Below, in pieces: positions 20,849-33,000 of a DNA stretch of 45,992 nt. The stretch is from the NCBI GenBank assembly GCA_004335635.1, contig QAXH01005482.1, positions 15,837-61,828 of the forward strand, in the 5' to 3' direction. Below the pieces are notes generated by a model. It ran no database searches and had not been told where the DNA came from. It saw only the letters and a list, made by a program, of their open reading frames with translations. The position numbers and the translations under genes are program-made. Each line of letters begins with the position of its first letter. The stretch's first letter is position 1. This stretch comes from Chloromonas sp. AAM2 (lineage: Eukaryota; Chlorophyta; Chlorophyceae; Chlamydomonadales; Chlamydomonadaceae).

Positions 20849-23800
20849 ATGCCCGAGCATCCGAAGCCTGCGATGCGGGTTAAGGTTTTAGTTCTGCCGG
20901 TATACAGAAGGACTTGGTTGTATCACGCATGGCCGGAAGGCCTGCCTGAGCCACCAACTGAGGCATGGTGGAAAGCGGGGAACAGCTTGCAAGACAAAGC
21001 AAGCGCTCTTTCACAACAGCTCAACAGCAAGGCAAGTGGTGATGCTCACATCAGGCCCACACAACCCGAAACACACGTCATTTTGAGTATGCGGCCGTTA
21101 AACGTCATCCTTAACGCAATCCTGTGCGCTGGCTGTTACAGGTCAACCACTTCGTGTCAGATCAATGGGCTTTGAATGCGGCAGCGAAGGAAGGCACTTT
21201 TAGGCATTGGATGCACAGGTACTAAGAGCATAGCAGCATGTGACATCAACAGGTGAACAAGGGCAGGCCAGCCTCAGTGTGAACCGACTCACAGTTTAAA
21301 TAACAAATATAGCATGCGTTAAGCTGCTTTCTGGACAGCAGTCTTGCCAAGAAGCACTATTACCTGGCTGACTGGCACAGTCAGCCAAACATTGTGTGAC
21401 AAAAACGTGACTGCTGGAAAGCTGGACTGGTGGAAACATCTGTCAAATAGCCAACCAAAGTGCTGACATCGTTGACATACGCAGCAGGAAGTTAGCAGTT
21501 TTGACAGGCCATTGTGTGAGGTTGATATCAACTGACATCAACTGACTGATGTTGAACAGACCCACAATCAACAAACACAGCAGTCAACTGACATTCTTGG
21601 TCAATCAAGCTGTTCGGTGAGGGCACCATAACCATGAGCTTCCTAGCTACTCACTTGTCGTAATATGTTTGTTACAAGGCCTTACCAGTACGTTATATCA
21701 TGCCGGCATAATCAATTCCTCGTCCCGAAAGTGCAATCAGATTGACAAAAACATATGGCCATAGCATTGCTTTGAACACGGTATCAGGTGGCCCTGTGGT
21801 GCTTTGAACACGGTATTAGGTGGCCCTGTGGTGCTGCGACTTGAACAGTTAGATAATGCTGAATACTACATTCTTGACAGCCGCTCATCCATGGCTTTTT
21901 ATGACCCCAATGCTGGTCTAGGCAATCTACTCCTGAGTCAGTAGCCTCAGGACCCTACAGCTAGCTTATAACTGAAGATTAAGTGCTCAAACAAACTTAT
22001 GCAGGCTGTTTTTCTCCTTCCTTGCCACGCCTGGCCCGCAGGCTTGCCTTGGGAGTCATGTCACGTGAGGATCCAATTGAGACGTTTCTCAAGAAACTGC
22101 CACGGCCTGACGCCAAACAGCCCATGTCCCTGGAGGTCATGTATCCGGTGAGGTCATGTATCCTCATCACCTTGGAGTTCCAGACTGTCACGCCACGTGC
22201 AGGACCCGGGCACTTTCTCCAGACTGTCACGCCACGTGTAGGACCCGAGCACTTTCTCCAGACTGTCACACCACGTGTAGGACCCGAGCACTTTCTCCAG
22301 ACTGTCACGCCATGTGCAGGACCCGGGCACTTTCTCCAGACTGTCACGCCACGTGTAGGACCCGAGCACTTTCTCCAGACTGTCACACCACGTGCAGGAC
22401 CCGAGCACTTTCTCGTTACAAGCCTTTCCGCTACCAATGATGAGCACTGCATAAGAAGCTCAACCACCATTTTCCCGCTGCTGTTGTGTGAAATGCGTTG
22501 AATTGATCTGTGAAGGCCACACAATGATCATGATTAGGTCCGTAACCATGCTGACCAGCGTCCGTTTTCTTTCTTCTTCCTGTCCACAGTCCAGCCTAGA
22601 CGCCACCTTGGTGCGGCGCCGGCTGCGGCACGTGGTGCAACGCAACACAGCCACACACAAGCGAGCACTGGTGCGCCACACACATGCACACATTGTTATG
22701 CATACCGGATCTTGGACCGATGCTGACTTGCTAGGATTGCGGTGCCAGGCCTCTGTTGGGTCACATGCATCACTCAATCACTCTCATGCCGACACGTGAG
22801 CACATGGCTGTGATATAAACAGGTCACACGTGTGCTTTGGACTTTGGCCATGACCTTGTTTGCATTTCCACGCTGCACTCTGTGATATGTCGCTGATCGC
22901 CTGTCTGTTGCCAACTACCTGTCTGTTGCCAACTACCTGTTGGTTGTTAACTACCTGTCTGTCGCCAACTACCTGTCTGTTGCCAACCACCTTGTCGATT
23001 GCAGTTGGGGTGGTGCCTGGCGTGTGCGCCCCAGATGCCGCTCATGGTGAGTGATGCGATGGCCAATGCATGTCAGGGCCGAGCGGTGTTGGTGTTGGTG
23101 GTGGTGGTGGTGGTGTGGGTGGCCTGGTGGGACAGGCATGCGTCAGTGCGTGACGGCCATGTGCATGTGAAGCTCTTGTAATGGCTTCTTGAGTACCATG
23201 CAATCGTGGCAGTCAGAGGCTCGTGAACGCTGACTTACAGAGGCAGTAGCAAAAGCCTGTCAGTTGCATCGGGCAACATGTGCTCCTTATCTTGTGTTCC
23301 TGCATTCCATACAGTCAAGTATCTGTGTCATATCTAGTGCTTGTGTCTTGCATTGTCTGACCTTGCTGCTGTCCCGCTGCAGTTGACCCCCTTCCCCAAC
23401 GTCACTCTGTACTACTCTCTCTACCGGGCCATATCGCACTACCAAGCCCTCGGGGGTGCTTCCACTGTGCGAGACGCCTTTGCCAATCCCGAGTCACAGA
23501 TGCTACAACGAGCAGTGGAAGGTGCAGGCGAGGGTGGGAGTGTCTCAAGCGAATGCAGTCTGGTTGGAGAGGTGACGATTGTGCATGGCACTCAGAATGT
23601 GGTACAGGCAAACGGAGAGTCGGGAGCAGGTGTTCAAAAGGTGTGAGCTGAAGTCACGTTGACAGGGCAGGTCAAGGAAGGAGGTGCGGCAGCCGAATGG
23701 CGAGGATTGTAATGTTGAAGGTTTGAATCAAAGAAGTCGGACAAAATGGGGAAGGAAGAAATGGCAGGCCGTGGGAAGGCGGGGCAGGCAGAGAAGGGGC

Positions 23801-25919
23801 CAACGAGGATGTGGGCACGGAGTGAGGTGGCGTGGGATCAGTAGGGAGGAAAGAGCTGGCGACGCAGCAGTGATTGTGTGGGCTTCATAACGTGACAGTA
23901 GGGTAGCAGTTTGTGCCAGGCGTAAATGGCGGGGCATGTGGAATGGATTGTCGAGCAAAGACGGGTCGTTTGGAGGCTTTTCCTGTCAGCAAGTTGCCTC
24001 CACTTCACTTGATTGGACAAATCTGTGTGCGATTGGCATCTGTGGCTTGTTCAGGTTTGCTGCGGGAACAAGGCAATCACCCGCCACCGTCACCGCTGAT
24101 AATTGCCACATTCATGGGTTGCATGTGATTCCTCCTCTGTCTTCCTGCACAGATCTGCTGCGGGAAGGAGGCGATAGTCACCATCACCATCACCACACGG
24201 GTCAGGGCTTACTCCGGGCGATGCGCATTGGGCGATCCCGGGCGGGGCGGACGCGACTGGGCGAGATGGAGCCGCAACAAAGGTGAGCCTGTAAGCCCGG
24301 TGACGCAAGGAAGGCTGTACTTGGTTGGCAGTGTGCAGTATTGCTGAGGGTCAGGGTCCGGGTCACAGCGCTAAGCCTTGAAACCCAGTGACAAAGTAGT
24401 TCGCTGGTTTGCTTTCACAAACCGGACGGGCTTTGATGAGCATACGCAAGTCCTGAGGCTGATGGGTGCAGTTCGATTTAGATGTGGGACTGAGTAGCCG
24501 ATCTGCTAACCTTGGCTCGAGTAGAAGCGAGACTGATCCTCACACAAACCCACACAGCAGGGGACCTTCCTGTACAACAGATGGGCGTACCACACTCCGG
24601 AGATGTCAACTCAAACACATGCACTCGTGCATACCGTGGCATAAGGCGGTTCCAGCAGGCTTGTGACCACTATGGTCCTTCAGCAGGTGTGTGACCATTG
24701 TGGTCCTTCAGCAGGCTTGCAACCTGTATGGTCCGCCTGGAAATGCGAGATGATATGGTCCAATTAGTGCCTGCATGTGAGCTGCTTGTGTCCTTTCTTA
24801 TCTGCATGCATAGGTGATAAGGTTTAACATGAGTGATAAGGTTTGTGAGCCTGTACTTGTAACCTTGCCTGCAGGTTGGAGGCCCTATTGCAGCGTGTGG
24901 GCGTGCAGGGAATGTCTGCAGCCCATGCCCTGCAATGGAAAGAAGCCGAAGTGGAGGAGGAACAGGAGGGGTCTGAGAAACAGGCGAGGGAAAGGCACCC
25001 TGTTGTGGTGATGGTCAGGAGCCAAGCACTGGACGATGTGGTCAAACCACTGGAAAGGTAACAGTCAGAGCAGTGATTTGCCAAGTGCTGGTTGCTGATT
25101 CACCTGGTAAAGTGATCCTAACTTCCGCCAAGGCAATACTGGGTCCCTCATGCCGGGTGCTGTTTCACATGATAAATTGCCGTTGCCTATCAGCATGTGC
25201 TTAGGCCCTGAGCATTGCATGTGACGGGCTGTGGTGGGCTCACCCAAGGGCTTTGATGGGCTCATCCCACAGGCATCAGAGGAGTGCTGCTAAGTGCCTC
25301 AACTGTTGGGCCTGCGGCTGCACAACTGCGCAGTGTACCACAAGCCATGTGATGTTTGTGAACATAATCATGATGCTTTCACGTGCGTTGTGTGTGTTGC
25401 ATGTTTAGGTGGCATACGCCCTTGGGGGACGATATCCTGCCAGCCCTCTCCCGCAGCACACTGCACCCCGACCTGTCAGGCCTGGACGAGCACCTAGCCC
25501 GCGTGCGGCGCATGGCCCTGGAATATGAGGCCAAGCGGGACCAACAACACGGGCGCGTGCGGCAATCGACAGCTTCTGGCGCGCCTGCAAGCGACGGGAA
25601 GAAGCAGCAGGCAGACGGCGAGGAACAGCAGCAACAGGCAGGCAGCGTGGCTAGTGGGCGGGCGGAGGAGCGGGAAGGGAATGGTCGGGGTCGGCATGCG
25701 GCGTTGGCGGCGATGACGTGGCAGGATGGTCGGGGGTACGGGACGGCTGGGGCGATGTGGCAGACACGGGATTCTGCGGGGCGAGGACACGCCCAGCAGG
25801 GGCCGCGGTGTGCTAATGTACCAAGTAGTGATGGGGGTGTGAGACATATGAGTGTGTGCACCTTCGCCCAGCAGGGCAGTAGGATTGGGCAACAAGCAGC
25901 AGTTTTGGTTGGGGTTTAG
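20849..25919 (+). CDS. Mitochondrial K+/H+ exchange-related protein (Mit_KHE1 family)
   Basis: Seven exons: 20849-21038, 22005-22147, 22590-22670, 23338-23521, 24153-24282, 24875-25057 and 25409-25919, all in phase, encoding 473 aa. The N-terminus has MRVKVLVLPVYRRTWLYHAW (ATG 20873; the first in-frame ATG is 20849). The core has MSREDPIETFLKKLP, LEVMYP joined to SSLDATLVRRRLRHVVQRN, a hydrophobic stretch, then LTPFPNVTLYYSLYRAISHY-QALGG near residues 154-178; this order matches the Mit_KHE1 family (PF10173), inferred mitochondrial membrane proteins linked to K+/H+ exchange. Exon 5 encodes six consecutive His (residues 209-214). Exon 6 is charged and helical; exon 7 starts WHTPLGDDILPALSRSTLHP and ends in a Gln/Gly-rich tail. 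Least certain are the exon 1 donor (21035 or 21038), the exon 3 donor (22670, chosen because it restores family spacing) and the exon 4 acceptor (23338 or 23383). Confidence 0.72.
21768..21836. repeat. 33-bp tandem duplication in intron 1 of the Mit_KHE1-type gene
   Basis: GCTTTGAACACGGTATCAGG and GCTTTGAACACGGTATTAGG begin two adjacent copies, each ending TGGCCCTGTGGT. Confidence 0.85.
22181..22414. repeat. 39-bp minisatellite, six copies, in intron 2 of the Mit_KHE1-type gene
   Basis: Copies start at 22181, 22220, 22259, 22298, 22337 and 22376 with CAGACTGTCACGCCACGTG (variants CACCACGTG, CGCCATGTG) and end CACTTTCTC. The length is 13 codons, so long frames stay open through it, but the flanking exons and family spacing place it in an intron. 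Confidence 0.9.
22902..22992. repeat. 18-bp tandem repeat, five copies, in intron 3 of the Mit_KHE1-type gene
   Basis: The unit CTGTCTGTTGCCAACTAC is repeated with variants CTGTTGGTTGTTAACTAC and CTGTCTGTCGCCAACTAC. Confidence 0.85.
24655..24735. repeat. 28-bp tandem repeat, three copies, in intron 5 of the Mit_KHE1-type gene
   Basis: Units start GCAGGCTTGTGACCACTATG, GCAGGTGTGTGACCATTGTG and GCAGGCTTGCAACCTGTATG, the first two ending GTCCTTCA. Confidence 0.8.
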
Positions 25920-27061
25920 TTTGAACAGCCTCATAAAACAATTCAAAATGTGTCAGCGGGCTAGCAGCAGCGGCTGCAGACGATTGCAGAATGGAACAGC
26001 AGACTGGAAATCCTTGGCTGAGAGAGGAGCAATCCTTGGCTGATTGAGCGGGCTAGTTGCAAAGTAGGGAGGGAATTGCTTGGCCCTATAGAGCGGACCT
26101 ACAGCAACTTCGCTCCAGGAAAACCCATTTTCTTCTTAATTTCAGCAATTCCAAGATTGCGTCTCACAGCAATGTCTGCACTTGAATTCGTTTCAGGCCT
26201 TTTTTTGTTGGCATTTGAATGCAGGAGTTATGCGTGCATACAGGAAAGCACCAGAAGGCTGACAAGTTGATTTTTTTGTATTCAGGCGGACAAACAATTT
26301 TTTTATTGTAAGTTCACGTTGCCAACCGGTCGTAAGAGCAGCTGCTATTGGGCGGTGTACAGGAGCATCAACTGTAAAATGGCAATAAATTAAGGCTATT
26401 GATCTAATCCTAGGCACTTATTGACGCGTAGTTTTACTAAAACCAGAAGGTAGAAAGCACACGTTCCAAGCCAGTACGGCAATGTAAGACAGCAAAGTCA
26501 GAACACCTCAGGCAGCTCGGCAATAGCCAACAACGCTATGACACTTCAATGCACTAGCAAGGCAAGCCCACACATCCCTCGATGCCCCTGTGTCACTTAT
26601 GAATTCAATGCTCGACTGCGCTACAAAAAAACACGTCAAAGCGGTCCAGAAGGCAGGGACAGCATAGAAAAATTCTTCAGTATTCATGTTATCTCAGTAG
26701 GTCATTGCTGGCAAGCCAACGCATCATAATCGCATCATATGGACATGGGCGCGTTCGATACTTCAGCAATACGGCTGCGGTTAGGGTGGGAGCACCTGAC
26801 CGTCCACTGACTAGTTAGTCGATGCACGCCAACTAAACCCCACATGTACAGGTGCCATGTCATCCATCCCAAGTTCTGGCTGTATCTATAGCATCAGCTG
26901 AACAACGAATTTGGTTTCAGCCGCCCGAACGGAAACGTTGTCAGCTGCCAACAACCGTACTGGCTTGTAAGATGACCGCGCTGACAAACCGATTGGGCCA
27001 GTGCCATGCCAACACGAGTTCTGGCGGTGTTTTGCTTTGGCTTAACAGCGGATGTAGCCTG
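25920..27061. other. Convergent intergenic region, no gene seen
   Basis: It lies between the stop of the plus-strand Mit_KHE1-type gene and the stop of the minus-strand SGNH hydrolase gene, so it should hold both 3' untranslated regions. No ORF or splice-bounded exon is convincing. Confidence 0.5.
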
Positions 27062-30000
27062 TCAGGCCCCCGCCTGTGCCGTGGCCTCGGTCAGTCCCGT
27101 GCGCAGCACCTCCGACAGGTGCCACACGGGGGCGTTACTGGACGTTACGCCCATGACCTTGAAGCGCGCGGGCAGCTCGTCTGCGCCGGGGCCGCCAGGG
27201 GGACTGGCGACCAGCTCGACCTGCGCGGGAGGAAGTACCTGACCTTGCTTTGTACACTTGTGTGTGTTGGCAGGAGGCCGGCACAGGACTCCTGAACGTG
27301 CGCACTGACCTCGCTTGAAGTGTGCATATATGTATGTGTATGATGTACAAGCTATGTACATAGACCAAGCCCAATCGTACCCAACTAAGAACAAATGTTT
27401 GAAATAAGAAAGAGCGTGCATCGACGTAGCTTTCAGCAAGCTTGACCTGGACAACACCAGCTGTGGAGCACAGCGTCACATGTCGCATTGGCAGTAAAAC
27501 AGTAGGCAGTAACCGCTTAGAGCACGGGCCTCTAGCGGACCCTCCATGTGCGCAGCACACGGGCTGCTAGCCGACCTTCCCTACGTCAATGCAATGGACG
27601 GGGGCACTGTACGCGTTCTGTAATGAATGGCAAGACTATGCGATGGGCGATGGCCCGTACACATTCCTGAGTTAAGCAAAGGTTACTACTACGGTTATCC
27701 CACCACTTTTCATCGCCTCTCGCCTGCAGCTTACCTGCACCTGGCACTGTATGGATGCGTCATGCTGCATGAGTGTGAAGCCGTGGAGCGCAGGGGTGGT
27801 CGTCTGCAGGCAGCACAGGTCACCAGGTGATCACGATTGACAAAGTGGACAGCCAGATGGCATGTGGCTGACTGGCGCAGTAGACGACACAGCAACTTTT
27901 CTCGCCTAAGTGACCGGGTGCAGCCAGTACAGAGCGACAATCAGCAGTCGACCCAAGTCGTAGTGCACCAGTGATTTTTTGATTAGCTTGACAACCAGAC
28001 TGGTAATCCAACACAAGTCGCCAAGCACGAGGTGCAAAGGCAGTTGGCCTATGACTGACTGTTTTGCACGCCAACGTCGGACACATGACTATCTAGCTGT
28101 GGTGATTCTGAGACTTGTTAGGCAGCTACGCAAGTCACCAAGCCCGGTGCCACATACGTTGCACAGTTTGCAGGGCCAAATAAGCAGGTAGTGATTAAGG
28201 GTTGAACTAGGGTTAGCTAGAGCAGCTGTGTGCGGTCACAAGGTGCTGTTCGCTACTTACAGGCAGTTGATTGGTGTCCAGCACAGGTCTGTCCAGCACT
28301 GAGATCAAGAGTGGTGAGGTGAGTCTCACACTTGTGAGTTCGATTGTGCCACGTGGGCGTGTACACCTGCCTTGTAAACGGTGTCCTTGTTGAAAGCGTC
28401 CACAGTGCTGTTGGCACATGCGCAGCCACCTCGGCAGCTGATGCTCGCGTGCCCCATGCCGCGCCAGCTCTAAAGCATGCAGGCGGCAACAGAATATACG
28501 TTACTTGTAATGCAAGCGCCCCACTCGTTCAAGGGTGCCAACAGGTGCCGACCCGCACGTTCATGTTTTGCGTTCCAATTCAATGTTTTGGGATATTTTG
28601 CGACAACTGAGATTGTTTGTGTCGGGTTTGTGTCGGCAAACGCAAGGCCCGCAGGCCATCATGATGGACATGAGGGATTTGGTGCGAACAGTGCCAATCT
28701 TAGTCGTGCATCGATTGCCTTTCAGCACGATGCCCTTCGCACCCACCGTAAGATAAACGAGCCAGGCGCGGCTGCCGCCGCGTGATCGCTCGCGCGTGTC
28801 TCCGCTGCCCCCGCCGCCCATGGCCTGCCTGGCACCTCCCGCTGACCGCCAAACGTTCACGTCGATGACCAGCGGAGCGTGGGCCTGCAAGAGGACGAAT
28901 GCATGGCGCACCTACACTAGTGTGACCCTGGCCTGAAGATGGACATGCGTAGCTTTGCCACGGTCATCCAGCAAAACGCAGCGTACAAACCAGCACAGAA
29001 GAGTCGGAAGTCTGCGCGTCGACCCATTTGCTGCGCAACTCTGAGTCAAAACCGCAACTCCGCAGTCGCCCATGACACCATGACACCTCTCACCTGCTGT
29101 GTTGAGTAGCCGAGCTTTGGCTGCCCGGGTCGCCCATCGTCCACCCACTCCCAGCCCTGTGACTGCGAGACCGCCCCTCTGAACTCCGCGCCGATGGCGC
29201 AGCTGCCTCCGAGGTCCGCCTCGTTGCCACGGAAGAAGGGCGGCTTGAGCCCAGCAGAAGCACTGCAGCAGGCAAGCCGACATGGATAGCTTGGTGAAGG
29301 TTGGCTGCTAAGCAGAAGCGCGTTCAGAAACATCACACCATCACGCAGAGGCAGAGTGTTCGTACATGCAGGATGATATGAATGCATTGTGGAGTTGACG
29401 AAAGCGTCACACACACGGTTCGCATCAGAGGCAAGTTGTACATACAGCGCTAATAGCCAGCCTCGTGAAACTTCCAACAGCGAACATGTGATGATGCGAT
29501 CTGGACGCGATGAACTACCAGCCAGCCCGTGAGGCCCTGACGGCGAAGCAACCAAGGTGTGACATGGCGATCTGGACGAGTGCATCGCACCGTGTGACCA
29601 GGCTTACCTCGCAGCCACAATGTATTCCACGCCTAGTGACCCAATCACTGCACACTTGGCAGTGGACGAGTTGGACCTCTGGTCCTGCTGCTGCTGCCCA
29701 TGCAGCTTCTGATCGTGATCCGAGGCCCAACAACGTTGCTCGTCAGCCGGATTTTGACTGTCTTTGACTGGTGCTGCCCGTTCGTGTGCAAGCAGGGGCA
29801 GGTTGTCTGGCGGTTTCAATGCGTCAAGCAACTGTGCTGGCCAGCCACCAATGTTGCTGGCATCTGCATCGACGGCTGTGGTTTTTGATAGCTCTATGCG
29901 CAGGGTCTCGGCAGTCAGAGCACGCATGGTTAAGGCGTGAATGTGGTCTCGGAAGAAGTTGATCAGGATGTCTGCATACCTGAGCAGGGCGCAAGTGGGA

Positions 30001-33000
30001 GACAAACACAACATTAGGGACGCCAAGGGGCTGAGAGTGGGAGACACCGCAATCAAGACACGAGAAACTGCACCGATAACACTACTGCACGATAAAACTA
30101 CTGCACGATCTGCATCGCACAACGCACAAAAACTACTGCTGGCATCGCACAACGCAGAGAAACATCTGAAACAACGCCCTGCACAAGCAAATGAGGGGTC
30201 TACATAAGGCTATGAATACTATGTCACAAGAAGAAGTGCACACCAGGAAGCACATCCAACGCAGAATATCAAGTACTTGCGCAAATTGCAAAAAGTTCTG
30301 CTAGTAAAGAGTTATCTGGCCGTGTCAGCAACGTGTGGTGAGGGGTTGTTTTTACTGACGTCTAATCATATCCCACCATCTGTGGCCGTAATTTGTCACG
30401 TGCAGCAGGTCAGAAACGGTCCTCTCCGCCCTCCCAAGGTAGATGAGGCGGTCTGTGGTGTCGTTGGTCGCAGCCAACAGCTGGTAGACAGAGGCACGCA
30501 CACTGACGACCTGCAAAACAACAAAACAACTTCATGAAAGCCACGACCTGCAGGGATAGAAGTAATCTCGAGCCTGCGGAAATAGCTGCGGCGGCCGGCC
30601 GACCGCCTGCGGTATGGATGCGGAAAGGATGCAAAACTGGCTTGAAAGTGCGGGATTTGGCCGGGTATTGCAGGATAATCGCTAGAATTGACGCATTGCT
30701 GCGAAATGCTGCGGAGTACCCGCACAAAACCGCAAAATCAGCCCGCTTTGCGTGCGAATTCCGCATCCAAAAGCTGCCTCCGGCGGCTCAAACGTAGTGG
30801 AAATGCGGATTTCACAGCTAATTACAACCACGGATTCACTGACTAAATCCATGTTAACCACGTGATTACCACACACAGTGTGCTGCGTCATTTCTCCTTG
30901 ACGGGATAACTCATTGCGTGTTGAGCAATTCAACGGCGCTTTGCCGCAAACAGTCACAGCCAATATCAGCAGTCAGGTCGCCACACACTCTGTCTCCATA
31001 GTATTAAGCGGAATACACAAGGCAGATCCAATGGTAAACTAATGGTAAATTATCAATAGCGACCATGAGGGGCCTCTGACCTGTATGTTCCCGTAGTATT
31101 CCGCCAGCAGTGCGTGTTTGTCCTGTGCCAGGTTGTGACCTGACTTGCCATACCCCACAAACGTGCCGGCGGCCTGAAACCAGCTGTACGCTTGAAACAT
31201 GACTATGGCGGGCTGAGACTGCAGAGCCAGGGCCCTGCAACAAGAAGGGAGCAGATTTAGCATCGAGGTACAGGTGTGGAATTAATTGAATGTGGCTTGC
31301 AATAGCGTGCAACTGTGCATATCGTGACATTCACCCCTCCTCCAATGAGGTAGGCCTGGAACATGACAATGACGGGCTGATGGTGCAGAGCCAGAGCTGC
31401 AGTAACAACATGGAACAGCACTTGACAACGTTGTTGGGTTGCTCAGGGCAGGCTACGACGATATCTATTCCCGTCTCAGGCGTGGCTTGCTAGTGGTTGC
31501 TTGGTATAACACACATGTAGTTGGCATCACGTGATCAAGGCACGTGATCAAGACACGTGATCAAAGCACGTGAGAAAGCTGGATACGACACCCACCTCAA
31601 CACCCACACAAGACATGCACACAGAAGCGCCCCTGAACAGCCGTGCCCCTGGGACTCACGTTCGCAGTATCCGCTCCAGCGCATGTCGCTCCGGGTGTGA
31701 GAGCCTGTCGGCCTTGACAAAGTCGTTACAGGCCCAGTCCAGGAGCAGGAGGTCGGTGTCAGCGGGCAAGCGGGGCAGGACACACCTGCAACGGGTGGAC
31801 ACAGCCTGTGATCATCATACTCTGTAATCATCATACTCTGTATTGCATTACCATAATTTGTATTACATTATCATAATTGCATTACATTATCGCAACCACC
31901 TGAGCGTGTGGGCACAGCGCATGCAAACTCCAGCTCACGGACTCCCCGGTTCGGCTCCAGCCTGAATCTCTCTACGGTAAATCCAGAAGGAGCCAAAACA
32001 GTCCGTGTGCAGGACGAAAACGGAATGTAATAGTTGGCACATACAAATGCCTGCATCAGGGGAGCCGTCAGAGGACATGAAAAACACGTGAATTAATTGG
32101 CAAGTATATCATAGGTAAAGAATATGTGAATTTGCAGTGGCTCATCATATGCAGGTCCTGCAGCAGGCACTGCCACCTTCACCAGCTCCTAAACAAAGCA
32201 ACACGAACAAATGAATGTACATCCAGGGAAGGCGCAAGCCTATCTTTCGACCCATACCGGGAGCCGCTCAGTTTCTTCACGGCAATGGTCTGAGCACACC
32301 CAAGGGGGCGCGGCTGTGCACACCTCACCTCTCAGCATATCCAGGCCCAGCTGCAGGCACTGCCATCATCACCAGCTCTATCTTTGACCCCCCGCACACG
32401 TGATGACTGGAAATGTAGTGTTCGTCCGGTGTCTGATGTAGCTCGGGCGTGAATTGTGGGCCTCTGCAACACAGGGAAAGGCATGCATGGTGGTAAGGCG
32501 CATGGCATGCATGCCATGCCATGGTGGTGAGTCATGTGCTTTGCATGTGGTGGTGAGTCATGTGCTTTGCATGTTTGTAGACACAATGACCGTTTCCACA
32601 ACGGTCGTGTTATGGAACCGTGTGATGTGTGACTGGCCACCCCCGACCCAATCACCCGACAGCAGACAAGTGGATTGACTAGCGAACACCCTGCATCCTG
32701 TGTGGCAGGATATTCGTTCACGCCTGCCCTAGGAAGATGAGTGCTCCAGTGTGATGGTAGATTGTGTTCCAGTGTGATGTCATAGCGCGGCAAGCACAGC
32801 ATGGGTTACAAGGGTGGTTTGGAACTCATGACAACAGACAATGACAAGCACTTTGCTTGCACTTGTGTTGCTGGAGGATCACAACGGTGGACCTAGACTA
32901 GGGCTATGGCAACTGACAAGTGTGATGTGGGATTGGCAGTTGTACTGATTGACGCATGACACGGTGCTGCATTGCCTCGAATGAATGAATTGACAACTAA

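Noticed and set aside
21032..21040. GC donor (AAG|GCAAGT) at the end of Mit_KHE1 exon 1
   Set aside because: It fits the GC-AG consensus, but its phase does not match the next exon, whereas GT donors a few bases on do.
21997..22524. Long open frames over the 39-bp repeat on both strands
   Set aside because: The repeat lies between two exons that join in phase and match the family, so it is intronic.
27135..27560. Plus- and minus-strand frames overlapping the last SGNH exon
   Set aside because: Shadow frames of a GC-rich exon; only one frame joins in phase and ends at a sensible stop.
31871..32056. Minus-strand open frame with ANYYIPFSSCTRTVLAPSGF between exons 4 and 5 of the SGNH gene
   Set aside because: Its phases do not fit either neighbour, while exons 4 and 5 join directly in phase and restore the expected motif order; its acceptor comes from the R2 fragment.
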